Positions 8,137 to 16,912 are shown, numbered from the stretch's first letter. The stretch: 33,785 nucleotides of DNA from Desulfovibrio porci (GCF_009696265.1 NZ_VUMH01000021.1:1-33785); one strand, 5' to 3'. Program-made: numbers and translations. The notes: a model not told the origin generated them from the letters alone.

Positions 8137-8769
8137 TCAGGGGCGTTCGCCGGTCTGTTCCTTGTGCGGGCTCACCTGCTTTTCAAAGCTCTTGCCGGTC
8201 CACTGAAAGCTGACGTCATTGGCCAGAGGCACCTGGGTCATGCCCGAGCTGTTCCAGAACACGGGTTCGGCCTTGAGCCCGCCCAGGCCCAGGCAGATCA
8301 GCACTGTGGGGTTGACGTCCGGCGGCAGCTTCCGGCCCTGCCCCAGAAATTCCTTAATGTCCGGCTCCGGCGGCGTGTCGATGGGCACCATGCGGCCCGA
8401 GGCGTCCACCCGCCACAGCTCCATGGTGCAGATGGGTCCGCCCAGCGTACCGATGGCCGCCTCCACCGAGCCGTCCGCCGTATTGCGGAAGAGCCGCAGG
8501 GCCACGGCGCTGTCCCGGAAGGGCAAGGCCGCAAACACGATTACGTCCTCGGTTTCTCCGGCGATTTCCCAGAATTCCGTATGCCCTTCGGTCAACAGTT
8601 GCTGTTTGTCCGCGTCGGAGAGGCCTTCCGCCGTATTTTCAAAAATGCTGGCGGGCAGCTGGGTAAAGATGCCCCTTGCCGTCATGCCGTTGTCCTCGGC
8701 GTCAGCCGTCGTGAGCGGCACAATGGTCAGCAGGGCCAGCAGGGCGGCGATCCGCATATACTTCCACAT
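8137..8769 (-). CDS. Exported protein of unknown function
   Basis: A 210-residue protein I do not recognise. The N-terminus is a clear Sec signal (MWKYMRIAALLALLTIVPL, cleavage likely near ADA-ED), so the mature part would be periplasmic. It is acidic and soluble-looking, with no further membrane segment, no CxxCH and only two cysteines in the mature part, so a disulfide is possible. A GGGAGGGGG ribosome binding site lies before the ATG at 8769; the in-frame Met at 8757 is an alternative. It is divergent from uvrA with 177 bases between the starts. The same frame stays open far upstream, antisense to uvrA, but that is a GC-rich shadow and not part of this gene. Confidence 0.7.
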   Translation of the reverse strand: MWKYMRIAALLALLTIVPLTTADAEDNGMTARGIFTQLPASIFENTAEGLSDADKQQLLTEGHTEFWEIAGETEDVIVFAALPFRDSAVALRLFRNTADGSVEAAIGTLGGPICTMELWRVDASGRMVPIDTPPEPDIKEFLGQGRKLPPDVNPTVLICLGLGGLKAEPVFWNSSGMTQVPLANDVSFQWTGKSFEKQVSPHKEQTGERP

Positions 8770-8946
8770 GATTGTCCCCCTCCCGGCCTGTCCGGGCGGT
8801 TTTTTCGTTTTTACGTTCGTAAAAATTTTTATACCGCCTTTGCGCTCTCTTGTCCATGCGCTTGGGCGGCGCATTGTCGGAACAGGCGGCGCACGCCGGA
8901 AAATGACAGCTTGCCAAGAGGGCCGGAGCTGCTTAGATAACTTCCC

Positions 8947-11901
8947 ATGAAAACGGAGAACAAGCCCTGCATCCATATTGAAAAGGCCCGGCAGCACAAT
9001 CTCAAAAACATCAGCTTGGACATCCCCCGCGACGAACTGGTGGTGATCTGCGGGCCGTCCGGTTCGGGCAAATCCACCCTGGCCTTCGACATCGTTTATG
9101 CCGAGGGCCAGCGCCGTTATGTGGAATCCCTTTCGGCCTACGCCCGGCAGTTCCTGCCCCAGATGGACAAGCCGGACGTGGAAAAGATCGAGGGCCTTTC
9201 TCCGGCCATCTCCCTGGAGCAGCAGAGCGTTTCGCGCAATCCGCGTTCCACCGTGGGTACGGTGACGGAAATCCACGACTTTCTGCGCGTCTTTTTCGCG
9301 CGCCTGGGGCGCATGTACTGCCCCCAGTGCGACCGCCCCATCGAGGCCCGCGCGGCGGACGAGATCATCGGCGACATTCTGGCCCTGCCGCCGGGGAGCA
9401 AGTTCATGGTCCTGGCCCCGCTGGTGGAATTGCAGAAGGGCACCCACCAGGACAAATTCAAGAAGCTCAAGGCCGAGGGTTTCGCCAGGGTGCGCGTGGA
9501 CGGCGCTTTTCACACCCTGGACGACGTGCCCGCCCTGGACAAGAACAAGAAGCACAGCATAGATCTGGTGGTGGACCGTCTGGTGAACAAAGAGGGCATC
9601 CGGGGCCGTCTGGCGGACTCCGTGGAACTGGCCCTGCGCTACGGCGAAGGCCGCCTGGTGCTGCACGAGCCGGACAAGGGCGAGGCCGAGCGCGACACCA
9701 TTCATTCCACCACTTCGGTCTGCCCGCACTGCCATATTTCCCTGCCCGCGCCCAGTCCGCAGCTTTTTTCCTTCAACGGCCCGCAGGGGGCCTGCCCGCG
9801 CTGCGTGGGCCTGGGCAGCGTGGATTATTTCGAGCCGCGCCTCATCGCGCCCAACCGGGGACTTTCGCTGAACACCGGCGCGCTGTTGCCCTGGGCCACG
9901 GACAAAATGTTCAGCCGCTACGAAAGCGCGCTCAAGGCTCTGGGCAAGCGCTTCAAGTTCACTCTCTCCACGCCGCTGGAGCAGTTTTCCGACGCGGCCC
10001 TGGCCGCCCTGTTCTACGGCGAGGACGAGCACGGCAAGCCCGCCGCCGGTTCTCTGGGCCTGCGCCGCAACTGGATGGGCGGCAATGTGGCCTTGGGCGC
10101 GTCCGGCGACTACCAGAGCGAGCATTTCGCCGAGGCGCAGCGGACCCAGAGCGCCCTGAGCGTGAGCGACAAGCGCTGGCCCGGCGTCATCCCTTTGTTG
10201 GAAAAAGGCATGCAGTACGGCGAGGCCTGGCGGGAAGTGCTGGCCCGCTTCCGCCAGTCCATGGACTGCCCGGACTGCAAGGGCGCGCGTCTCAATGCCG
10301 ACGCCCTGGCCGTGCGGGTGGACGACCTGAACATCGCCCAGTTCTGCGCGCTGTCCGTGGAGCGCAGCCTGGAATGGCTGCACAAGCGCACGTTCACGGG
10401 CCGCCACGCCCTTATCGCGGAACCCCTGCTCAAGGAGCTGACCTTCCGCCTCTCCTTTATGCGCAACGTGGGGCTGGAATATCTTTCGCTGGGCCGCTCC
10501 ATGAGCACCCTGTCCGGCGGCGAGGCCCAGCGCATCCGTCTGGCCTCGCAACTGGGCTCGGGCCTGGTGGGCGTGACCTATGTGCTGGACGAGCCTTCCA
10601 TCGGCCTGCACCCGCGCGACAACGAGCGCCTGCTGGGCACGTTGCGTTCCCTTCAGGCGCGCGGCAATACCGTGCTGGTGGTGGAACACGACGAGGCCAC
10701 CATCTGCGCGGCGGACACGGTCATCGAACTGGGGCCCGGTTCTGGCTCGCGGGGCGGCGAACTCATGTTCCAGGGCCCGGTGGACGATCTGCTGGGCACG
10801 GCGGACACGCTCACGGCCCGCTACCTGCGCGGGGACGAATCCATTCCCCTGCCCGACGCCCGGCGCGAGGCCCAGGGCGAACTGCTGCTGCACAACGTGA
10901 CCACCAACAATCTGCGCGGCATCGACTGCCGCATTCCCCTGGGCGTGCTGACCTGCGTGACCGGCGTATCCGGCTCGGGCAAAAGCTCGCTGGTGGTGGA
11001 CACGCTCTACAAGCATCTGGCCCTGAATCTGGGCCTGCGCGTGGACCAGCCCGGCGCCATCGGCGGCCTGCGCTATGAGAAGGGCGGCGCGCCCGTGGAG
11101 CGCATCGTGGCCATCGACCAGACGCCCATCGGCCGCACGCCGCGCTCCAATCCGGCCACCTACACCAAGATTTTCGACGAGATCCGCAATATCTTTTCCA
11201 TGACCCCGGACGCGCGCAAGCGCGGCTACAAACCGGGGCGCTTCAGCTTCAACGTGCGCGGCGGCCGTTGCGAGGCCTGCGGCGGCGACGGCCAGATCAG
11301 GGTGGAAATGCACTTTCTGCCCGACGTCTACGTGACCTGCGATGTCTGCAAGGGCAGGCGCTATAATCACGAAACCCTGGAAGTGCGCTACAAGGGCCTG
11401 AACATCGCGGAAGTGCTGGACCTCACCGTGCATCAGGCCCGGCAGCTTTTTGAGAATTACCCCGGCCTGGAACGGCGGCTGGCCGTGCTGGAAGAGGTGG
11501 GCCTGGAATACCTGCGTCTGGGCCAGCCCGCCACCACGCTTTCCGGCGGCGAAGCCCAGCGCATCAAGATTTCGCGCGAACTGGGCAAACGCTCCCTGCC
11601 CGGCACCATGTATATTCTGGACGAGCCCACCACCGGCCTGCACATGCACGAGGTGGGCAAGCTCATCAAGGTGCTGCACGCCCTGGTGGACAAGGGGGCC
11701 AGCGTGGTGGTCATTGAGCACAATACGGATATGATCCTGGCCGCGGACCACGTGCTGGACATGGGTCCCGGCGGCGGGGAGAACGGCGGCCTGATCGTCT
11801 CGGCGGGCACGCCCGAGGCCATTGTGGCCGATCCCAATTCCGTGACCGGGCGTTTTCTGATGCAGGAACGCACGGACCGGCTCAAGCGGCGGAAAAGTTG
11901 A
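8947..11901 (+). CDS. uvrA: UvrABC excinuclease subunit A
   Basis: A 984-residue DNA damage recognition ATPase of nucleotide excision repair, which loads UvrB at lesions. It has two ABC modules. The first has Walker [10 protein letters not shown] at 36-44 and signature LSGGEAQRI near 522. The second has Walker [10 protein letters not shown] near 673 and signature LSGGEAQRI near 865, followed by LDEPTTGLH. Zinc-module cysteine pairs appear as CPQC near 126, CPHC then CPRC near 258-282, and CEAC then CDVC near 777-803. The MDKPDV and SPAISLEQ segments are typical of UvrA. It is slightly longer than E. coli UvrA (940). Only a weak GGAG lies well upstream of the ATG. No uvrB or uvrC is nearby. 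Confidence 0.97.
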   Translation: MKTENKPCIHIEKARQHNLKNISLDIPRDELVVICGPSGSGKSTLAFDIVYAEGQRRYVESLSAYARQFLPQMDKPDVEKIEGLSPAISLEQQSVSRNPRSTVGTVTEIHDFLRVFFARLGRMYCPQCDRPIEARAADEIIGDILALPPGSKFMVLAPLVELQKGTHQDKFKKLKAEGFARVRVDGAFHTLDDVPALDKNKKHSIDLVVDRLVNKEGIRGRLADSVELALRYGEGRLVLHEPDKGEAERDTIHSTTSVCPHCHISLPAPSPQLFSFNGPQGACPRCVGLGSVDYFEPRLIAPNRGLSLNTGALLPWATDKMFSRYESALKALGKRFKFTLSTPLEQFSDAALAALFYGEDEHGKPAAGSLGLRRNWMGGNVALGASGDYQSEHFAEAQRTQSALSVSDKRWPGVIPLLEKGMQYGEAWREVLARFRQSMDCPDCKGARLNADALAVRVDDLNIAQFCALSVERSLEWLHKRTFTGRHALIAEPLLKELTFRLSFMRNVGLEYLSLGRSMSTLSGGEAQRIRLASQLGSGLVGVTYVLDEPSIGLHPRDNERLLGTLRSLQARGNTVLVVEHDEATICAADTVIELGPGSGSRGGELMFQGPVDDLLGTADTLTARYLRGDESIPLPDARREAQGELLLHNVTTNNLRGIDCRIPLGVLTCVTGVSGSGKSSLVVDTLYKHLALNLGLRVDQPGAIGGLRYEKGGAPVERIVAIDQTPIGRTPRSNPATYTKIFDEIRNIFSMTPDARKRGYKPGRFSFNVRGGRCEACGGDGQIRVEMHFLPDVYVTCDVCKGRRYNHETLEVRYKGLNIAEVLDLTVHQARQLFENYPGLERRLAVLEEVGLEYLRLGQPATTLSGGEAQRIKISRELGKRSLPGTMYILDEPTTGLHMHEVGKLIKVLHALVDKGASVVVIEHNTDMILAADHVLDMGPGGGENGGLIVSAGTPEAIVADPNSVTGRFLMQERTDRLKRRKS

Positions 11902-12013
11902 GCTCGAATTGACGTCGGAGCGGCTTCAAAGCGAAAGCGCTCCGGTAAACAGCGCCCCCCGCGAGGGAGAGGGCCGCTGACCAGCGGCCCGGCGCACAGC
12001 CAAGGAGAAGAAC

Positions 12014-12316
12014 ATGATCCGGCATATCGTCTGGTGGACGCTTCAGGAAGAGGCGGACGGGCATACGGCGGCGGAGAACGCCCGCCGCATCAAAGAGGCT
12101 TCGGCGCCGCTGAGCGGCATTCCCACGGTGCGCTCCGTGGAGGTTTCCTATCAGATTCAGCCCACCAGTACGGTTCCCGCGCAGGTGGTGCTGCAATCCG
12201 TGCATGACGACATGGCCGGGCTGAAGGCCTATGCCGAACATCCCGTGCATGTGGAATTCGGCGCGCTGGTCAAGGCTGTCAGCGCCTCCCGGCAGGCCCT
12301 GGATTACGCCGTATAA
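12014..12316 (+). CDS. Dabb (stress-responsive alpha/beta barrel) domain protein
   Basis: A 100-residue single-domain protein of the Dabb family (ferredoxin-like dimeric alpha/beta barrel). The opening MIRHIVWWTL and the late segment YAEHPVHVEFG are the usual markers; the paired His before the last helix are typical. Members bind small hydrophobic ligands or act as stress proteins, and some are polyketide cyclases, so no specific role is assigned. AAGGAGA sits eight bases before the ATG. It is 112 bases after uvrA, with a GC-rich hairpin (GGCCGCT/AGCGGCC at about 11972-11990) between them that lacks a T-run. A long hairpin terminator follows. Confidence 0.85.
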   Translation: MIRHIVWWTLQEEADGHTAAENARRIKEASAPLSGIPTVRSVEVSYQIQPTSTVPAQVVLQSVHDDMAGLKAYAEHPVHVEFGALVKAVSASRQALDYAV

Positions 12317-12328
12317 GATATTTTTCCG

Positions 12329-12394
12329 TTTCCCGCATAAAACCAGGATCTCCCGCCTCGTGACAAGCGGGAGATCCTGGTTTTATGCGGGAAA
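12329..12394. terminator. Long perfect inverted repeat, bidirectional terminator
   Basis: Two 28-base arms, 12329-12356 and 12367-12394, are exact reverse complements with a 10-base loop. The inner part (CCAGGATCTCCCGC and its complement) is bordered by AAAA and TTTT, the layout of a two-way intrinsic terminator. It separates the plus-strand Dabb gene from the minus-strand Cys-rich gene. The stem is much longer than termination needs. Confidence 0.85.
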
Positions 12395-12405
12395 GCGTGA
12401 CAACG

Positions 12406-12576
12406 TCACTGCAATTTGCGCCCGGAGCAGCCGCCCGCGCAGCAATTTTTTTTGTCCCCGCCGCCTTCGCAGCCGCAGGAGCACTGTCCCTTGCGCAGGG
12501 CGCGGCGGAAACGCCGGACAATGAAAAAAAACGCGGCAGCCACACAAAGAAGGACCAGCAGCAATTGCATATCCAT
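12406..12576 (-). CDS. FeoB-associated Cys-rich membrane peptide
   Basis: A 56-residue peptide beginning MDMQLLLVLLCVAAAFFFIV: one N-terminal membrane helix, a basic stretch (RRFRRALRKG) that would face the cytoplasm, then a cysteine-rich tail with CSCGC, CC and GC motifs. This is the layout of the FeoB-associated Cys-rich family (PF12669-like) found with ferrous iron transporters. No feoA or feoB is in the window, so this copy stands alone beside fur. AAGGTGAT precedes the ATG at 12576. A promoter with an overlapping Fur-type box (12687-12701) lies about 110 bases upstream, which fits iron-responsive expression. The metal-binding role is inferred from the cysteines. Confidence 0.82.
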   Translation of the reverse strand: MDMQLLLVLLCVAAAFFFIVRRFRRALRKGQCSCGCEGGGDKKNCCAGGCSGRKLQ

Positions 12577-12673
12577 GAGTATCACCTTTTGCTTGATTTG
12601 CCCGCGCGACGCGCCGGCCTGCCGGAACGGCAACGTGCGCGGGAGCGGACTTCTATAACCGGCCCGCAGAACA

Positions 12674-12702
12674 AGTATGTCTATTATGAAAATGAATGTC
12701 AA
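12674..12702 (-). promoter_or_regulatory. Promoter with Fur-type box for the Cys-rich peptide
   Basis: On the minus strand TTGACA (12702-12697) is followed after 17 bases by CATACT (12679-12674). A 7-1-7 box TGACATTCATTTTCA (12701-12687) overlaps the -35 and spacer and matches 12 of 14 defined positions of the classical TGATAAT-N-ATTATCA Fur consensus. Repression by iron-loaded Fur, encoded just upstream, is inferred. Confidence 0.65.
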
Positions 12703-12810
12703 GTTCGCTTAGGGGGCGTAAAACAATTCCCCAAAAAAGATGCGGGCTTTTTCTGATGGATCAGACCGGCTCGCGGGAGCTTACGTGTTGAAAAAGGCTG
12801 TTCCGCAACG

Positions 12811-13278
12811 TCATCTGGCCGGTTGGCCCTCAGACGTCGCTTTACGGCAGTCGGCGCACAGGCCGTAAAGATTGTGCACATGGCCGTTGAGGCTGAAACC
12901 GTGCTTTTCCGCCAACTCGTGTTGCAGTTTTTCAATGCGCGGATCGCAGATCTCCACAATCTTGCCGCAGGAAAGGCAGACGATGTGATCATGGTGGCTG
13001 TTGGGCCGGGCCACTTCATAGCGGGTGATGCCGTCGCTGAAATGGATTTCCATGGCCAGCCCGGCGTCGCAGAGCAACTTGAGGGTACGGTAGACCGTGG
13101 TCTGGCCGATGCCCGGATCGCGTCGCAGGATATGCTGATAGAACTCTTCCAGCGTGTGATGGCCGGGGAGTTCAAAAAAAGCTTCCGCAATGACGCGCCG
13201 CTGGGACGTGGTGTTCAGCCCTTTGCGGCTCATGAATTCCAGAAAGTCCGCCAAGGACGCGCTGTTCTGTTTGGACAT
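12811..13278 (-). CDS. fur: Ferric uptake regulator, Fur subtype
   Basis: A 155-residue metal-responsive repressor. The N-terminal winged helix (about 1-85) contains TTVYRTLKLL; the C-terminal dimer domain has the metal ligands in NSHHDHIVCLSCG (His95, His96, His98, Cys101, Cys104) and a second zinc pair Cys141/Cys144. The residue eight after the first cysteine, aspartate 104 in Bacillus PerR, is Glu109 here, which points to iron-sensing Fur rather than peroxide-sensing PerR. The ATG at 13278 follows GGGGG; a TTG two codons upstream in frame is less likely. Two Fur-type boxes in the window, before the Cys-rich peptide and before ahpC, are likely targets. No box was seen before fur itself. Confidence 0.88.
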   Translation of the reverse strand: MSKQNSASLADFLEFMSRKGLNTTSQRRVIAEAFFELPGHHTLEEFYQHILRRDPGIGQTTVYRTLKLLCDAGLAMEIHFSDGITRYEVARPNSHHDHIVCLSCGKIVEICDPRIEKLQHELAEKHGFSLNGHVHNLYGLCADCRKATSEGQPAR

Positions 13279-13520
13279 AGCCAACCCCCGTTATTTTTCT
13301 AGCACGGGCCGTGCCCTTCTGCCAAGGGGGTAGCCGTGGCGGCGTTAAAATCGGCCCTGCGGGCGGCTCCGCCCGGCGGCTTGACAGAAGATATGCGCCC
13401 GGATAGAGGCCTGTGTGGCTGTTCCGCCTCCGCCGCCCGTCCGGAATCTCAGCGGCGCACGGCGGCCCCGCGCTTTTCCGCGTGAATCGCGGAAATGCCC
13501 GAGCGTCAAGGAGTTCCGCC

Positions 13521-14432
13521 GTGCGCCTGTCCCCTCTGAATCTGAAAATCCTGCTCAATCTTTTTCTGGTCTATGTTTCTTGGGGTTCCACCTATATCGG
13601 CTTCAAATTCACGCTGGAAGTGCTGGGTCCCTTTCTGGCCTGCGGTTCGCGCATGTTTCTGGCCGGTCTGCTGCTCTGCGCGGCCATCGGCTGCACAGGC
13701 CGCTGGCAGCGGCCCACGCGCGCCGACTGGCGGCACGCCTGCTGGCTCGCGGTGTTTATGGTGCTGATGGCCAGCGGCTTTCTGGGCAAAGGACAGGAAT
13801 ACATCTCCTCCGGCGTGGCCGCCGTGGTCACCGGCTCCACGCCCATTTCCATGCTGGTGGCGGCCTGGCTGTTCGGCGGGGAGCAGCGCCCCTCGGCCAT
13901 GCAGTGGCTGGGCCTGGCCGGAGGCTTGTGCGGCCTGGTGCTGCTGGGCGTCAGCCAGAACGCTTCCGGGACGGGCCAGACCAGCCCCGCCGGCATGTTC
14001 TGGGTTTTCGGGGCCACGCTGGGCTGGGTGACCGGCTCCCTGCTGACCCGGCGTTTTCCTCTGCCCACCCGGCTTTCGGCCTTGCAGTCCTGCGGCCTCC
14101 TGCTGCTGGTGGGCGGGCTGGAAACCCTGCTGTTGGGCTTCGCCTGCGGCGAGGCGGCCATGACCCGTTGGGAAAACCTGCGGTTCGAAGTGGCGCTGGC
14201 CTTTGCCTGGATGGTCATCGGCGGTTCCATTAACGCCTATTCCAGTTATTTCTGGCTGCTGACGCATGTTTCCATCGCCACGGCCGTGTCCTACGAGTAT
14301 GTGGTGCCGGTCATCGGCATTTTCCTCGGCTGGTGGCTGGGCGGTGAAACGATTACGGGCCGGATTGTCCTGGCCTGCTGCCTGACTGTGGGCTCGGTCT
14401 TTTTCGTGCTCTGGCACAAGCACAACAAATAG
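13521..14432 (+). CDS. EamA/DMT-family permease
   Basis: A 303-residue inner-membrane protein with ten predicted hydrophobic helices in two EamA repeats, the drug/metabolite transporter layout of YedA/RhtA-like exporters. Repeat one begins LLNLFLVYVSWGSTYIGFK near residue 10; the GVAAVVTGSTPISMLV segment near 98-113 and the SYEYVVPVIGIFLGWW segment near 257-272 are typical. The start is taken as GTG at 13521 because AAGGAG lies seven bases before it. An in-frame ATG farther upstream at 13413 would add 36 residues that look like non-coding GC-rich sequence. Substrate is unknown; such proteins often export amino acids or their analogues. It has no operon partner. Confidence 0.82.
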   Translation: MRLSPLNLKILLNLFLVYVSWGSTYIGFKFTLEVLGPFLACGSRMFLAGLLLCAAIGCTGRWQRPTRADWRHACWLAVFMVLMASGFLGKGQEYISSGVAAVVTGSTPISMLVAAWLFGGEQRPSAMQWLGLAGGLCGLVLLGVSQNASGTGQTSPAGMFWVFGATLGWVTGSLLTRRFPLPTRLSALQSCGLLLLVGGLETLLLGFACGEAAMTRWENLRFEVALAFAWMVIGGSINAYSSYFWLLTHVSIATAVSYEYVVPVIGIFLGWWLGGETITGRIVLACCLTVGSVFFVLWHKHNK

Positions 14433-14549
14433 CCTGGCAGGGCCGCATTCTTCGCCTGTTCCCGCCGCCGGTCCGTTCGCCGGATTCGACGGCGTTTCGT
14501 TTTTCCGGCTGAAGTTTTTTAAATTTTTTGCTCCAGGCAGGAGACATGC

Positions 14550-14584
14550 TTGACAAACTTAATAGAAAATGAATATCATTTTCA
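14550..14584 (+). promoter_or_regulatory. ahpC promoter overlapped by a Fur-type box
   Basis: TTGACA (14550-14555) and TATCAT (14574-14579) are separated by 18 bases. A near-perfect 7-1-7 palindrome TGAATATCATTTTCA (14570-14584) covers the -10 region, and the wider GAAAATG/CATTTTC pair (14565-14583) is exact around a five-base centre. Bound repressor would block polymerase, so ahpC should be repressed by Fur or a paralogue. Confidence 0.75.
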
Positions 14585-14669
14585 ATAGGTCAAGGGGGCA
14601 CGTCGGAAAAATTTTACCGTCAGGAAGCGGACGTCGCTTCAAGCCATACGAACTATAAAGGAATATATC

Positions 14670-15236
14670 ATGGAAAATCTGATCAACAAGAAAGTGGAAC
14701 CCTTCACCGTCCAGGCTTTTCACAACGGCGAACTGAAGGATGTCAGCGAATCTGATCTGTTGGGGCACTGGTCGGTGATCTTCTTCTATCCGGCGGACTT
14801 CACCTTTGTCTGCCCCACGGAACTGGAAGACCTTTCGGACCATTACGAGCAGTTCCGGAAGCTGAACTGCGAACTGTACTCCGTGTCCACGGACAGCGCC
14901 TATGTGCATAAAGCCTGGGCCGACGCCTCGCCGAACATCGCCAAAATCCGCTATCCCATGCTTTCGGACAGCGCCGCCTGGCTGTCCCGCTTCTTCGGCG
15001 TCTATATTGAAGCCACGGGCCAGGCCCTGCGCGGTACCTTCATCATCAACCCGCAGGGTGAAGTCAAGGCCTATGAAGTGCACGACCTGGGCATCGGCCG
15101 CAACGCCGAGGAACTGGTGCGCAAGGTGGAAGCCGCCCAGTTCGTGGCCGAGCACGGCGATCAGGTCTGCCCGGCCAAGTGGAAGCCCGGCGCGGCGACT
15201 TTGAAGCCGGGGCTGGATCTGGTGGGCAAACTGTAG
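14670..15236 (+). CDS. ahpC: Alkyl hydroperoxide reductase subunit C, 2-Cys peroxiredoxin
   Basis: A 188-residue cytoplasmic peroxiredoxin that reduces H2O2 and organic peroxides. The peroxidatic cysteine is Cys48 in PADFTFVCPTE, and the resolving cysteine is Cys167 in the VCPAKWKPG C-terminal motif, matching Cys46 and Cys165 of the 187-residue enteric AhpC. AAAGGAA precedes the ATG. No ahpF follows, so the electron donor must be encoded elsewhere, for example a thioredoxin or rubredoxin system. A strong promoter overlapped by a Fur-type box lies about 85 bases upstream, and a perfect hairpin follows, so it is a monocistronic unit. In an anaerobe it belongs with rubrerythrin, also in this window, as an oxidative-stress defence. 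Confidence 0.95.
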   Translation: MENLINKKVEPFTVQAFHNGELKDVSESDLLGHWSVIFFYPADFTFVCPTELEDLSDHYEQFRKLNCELYSVSTDSAYVHKAWADASPNIAKIRYPMLSDSAAWLSRFFGVYIEATGQALRGTFIINPQGEVKAYEVHDLGIGRNAEELVRKVEAAQFVAEHGDQVCPAKWKPGAATLKPGLDLVGKL

Positions 15237-15306
15237 GCGGCAGGCGCGTCTTTTTGTCGCCGGCAAGGCAAACAAAAAATCACAGCTGCCGGATGATTGA
15301 TGTGCT

Positions 15307-15348
15307 ACGAGAAAGCCCGGTGTGGAAGATCACACCGGGCTTTCTCGT
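15307..15348. terminator. Hairpin terminator after ahpC
   Basis: Perfect 18-base arms (15307-15324 and 15331-15348) around a six-base loop; the core is AAAGCCCGGTGTG and its complement. There is no long T-run, but the A/T-flanked GC stem is typical of two-way terminators between convergent genes. A second A/T-rich stem, GAGCAATTTTT with its complement at 15363-15390, lies just beyond. Confidence 0.75.
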
Positions 15349-15460
15349 TATTGTTCAGCTTAGAGCAATTTTTTACTTTAAAAATTGCTCACGGAGTCGT
15401 GAAACTTACGGGTCAGAACATCGTGTCCAGGTCATGCATACTCTTAACGTTAATTCGCTC

Positions 15461-15604
15461 TAGGAGCTGTCTTTAAATTGTCCTTTCGCCCTCTGCCTGC
15501 GCCAGGCTCGCTCCGTGCGAAGGTCGGGTTTGAATATACTCCCTCCGCCCGGAACTCGCCTTCCTGGGCAGAGAACAAAAATCCTCATTTAGAAACAGCT
15601 CCTA
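15461..15604. mobile_element. MITE-like 144-base element with inverted repeats abutting thiC
   Basis: Left end TAGGAGCTGTCTTTAAA (15461-15477) and right end TTTAGAAACAGCTCCTA (15588-15604) are inverted repeats matching at 15 of 17 positions. The 110 bases between have no credible gene. The right repeat contains the thiC stop codon (minus-strand TAG, 15604-15602). Both ends finish in TA, as expected for an element that duplicates a TA target. The GAGCTGT ends recall some IS5-group insertion sequences, but the source family is not established. Confidence 0.55.
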
Positions 15605-16882
15605 ATGCCCGCGCAGCATTTTCACCGAGCAGAACTTCCCGCACATGGCGCAGACTTCCTCGCTCTTGTGCGCCTCGCGGCGTTTGGCGAGCTGGTCCGG
15701 GTCCAGAGCGGCCTTGGACATGCCCTCCCAGTCCAGGGCCTTGCGGGCCGCGTTCATGGCCGCCTCGCGTTCCACGGCCCTGGGACGGCCCAGAGCCACT
15801 TCGCCCACATGGGCGGCCACGCGCGAAGCCATCACCCCGGCGCGCACGTCGTCCACATCCGGCAGGGTCAGATGCTCGGCCGGAGTCAGGTAGCAGAGAA
15901 AGTCCACGCCCGCTTCCACGCCCAGAGCGCCGCCGATAGCCCCGGCAATGTGATCGTAGCCGGGCGCGCTGTCGCAGCACAGCGGTCCCAGCACATACAG
16001 GGGCGCGTTGTTGGTCAGGCGCTTGATGCCCTGAATCTGGGTGCGCACCTGGTTCAGCGGCACATGGCCCGGACCCTCGATCATGCACTGCACGCCCTTT
16101 TCCAGCGCGTATTTGGCCAGCTGGCCCAGATTGATCACTTCCTCCCACTGGGCCGCGTCGCCCGCGTCCACGCCCGCGCCGGGGCGCAGGCCGTCGCCCA
16201 GCGACAGGGTGACGTTGTAGGGCAGGCAGAGCTCCAGCAGGCGGTCGAAATATTCCAGCAGGGGATTTTCACGGTTGTTTTCCAGCATCCAGCGGGCCAG
16301 CATGGAGCCGCCGCGCGAGACGATGCCCAGCACGCGGTTGTCTTTCACGGCCAGTTCCGCGCCGCGCCGGGAAAGCCCGCAGTGCACGGTGATGAAATCC
16401 ACGCCCTGGCGGGCCTGTTTTTCAATTTCCGCAAAAAGGTCGTCGGGCTGCATGCTGCTGATGTCACGCTCGGCGTCCAGGATCTGCTGGCCCACGGCAT
16501 ACATGGGCACCGTGCCCAGGGGCAGGGGGCAGGCCTTGAGCATGCCCGCGCGGATGGCGTCCAGGTCTCCGGCGATGGAAAGATCCATGACCGTGTCGGC
16601 CCCGGCGTCCAGGGCGGCCTTGATTTTGCGGTTTTCGGTTTCCGGGCAGTTGCAGAGCGGCGACGTGCCGAGGTTGGCGTTGACCTTGATCCGGGACGGC
16701 TGGCCCACCAGAATGGGCTTGAGGCCGTCATGGGCCGGGTTGCCCAGAAGCACCATGCTGCCTTCTTCCAGGGCGCTGGTGATGCTTTCCGGGGTCAGGC
16801 CTTCCTCCTGGGCCAGGGCGGACAGATGCCGGTCGAGCAGGCCGCGCAGGGCGGCGTTTTTTGAACAGAGCGAAGATGTCAT
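15602..16882 (-). CDS. thiC: Phosphomethylpyrimidine synthase ThiC
   Basis: A 426-residue radical-SAM-type enzyme converting aminoimidazole ribotide to hydroxymethylpyrimidine phosphate in thiamine synthesis. Signatures include IKVNANLGTSP near 63-73, DAGADTVMDLS near 90-100, SRGGSMLARWM, SLGDGLRPG near 228-236, MIEGPGHVP near 271-279 and CCDSAPGYDHIA. The C-terminal cluster site is CAMCGKFC, spacing CX2CX3C, one residue shorter than the CX2CX4C of plant and Bacillus ThiC; I recall this form from shorter ThiC proteins of anaerobes. The start at 16882 follows GAGG. A TPP riboswitch upstream confirms thiamine rather than the related benzimidazole (Bza) function. The stop codon lies in the end of a MITE-like element. 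Confidence 0.94.
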   Translation of the reverse strand: MTSSLCSKNAALRGLLDRHLSALAQEEGLTPESITSALEEGSMVLLGNPAHDGLKPILVGQPSRIKVNANLGTSPLCNCPETENRKIKAALDAGADTVMDLSIAGDLDAIRAGMLKACPLPLGTVPMYAVGQQILDAERDISSMQPDDLFAEIEKQARQGVDFITVHCGLSRRGAELAVKDNRVLGIVSRGGSMLARWMLENNRENPLLEYFDRLLELCLPYNVTLSLGDGLRPGAGVDAGDAAQWEEVINLGQLAKYALEKGVQCMIEGPGHVPLNQVRTQIQGIKRLTNNAPLYVLGPLCCDSAPGYDHIAGAIGGALGVEAGVDFLCYLTPAEHLTLPDVDDVRAGVMASRVAAHVGEVALGRPRAVEREAAMNAARKALDWEGMSKAALDPDQLAKRREAHKSEEVCAMCGKFCSVKMLRGH

Positions 16883-16912
16883 GGGTGCCTCACGGTTTGT
16901 GACGCAGGGCGC

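Noticed and set aside
8770..11751. Very long open frame on the minus strand opposite uvrA, in frame with the exported protein
   Set aside because: It is antisense to a clear UvrA, has His/Gln/Ala-rich low-complexity translation typical of GC-rich shadows, and the signal peptide and ribosome binding site place the real start at 8769.
11940..12000. Intrinsic terminator after uvrA
   Set aside because: The GGCCGCT/AGCGGCC hairpin has no T-run, so read-through into the Dabb gene is likely. It is mentioned under that gene only.
12811..13278. Calling the regulator PerR because ahpC and rubrerythrin are nearby
   Set aside because: The position equivalent to PerR Asp104 is Glu109, the Fur-like residue.
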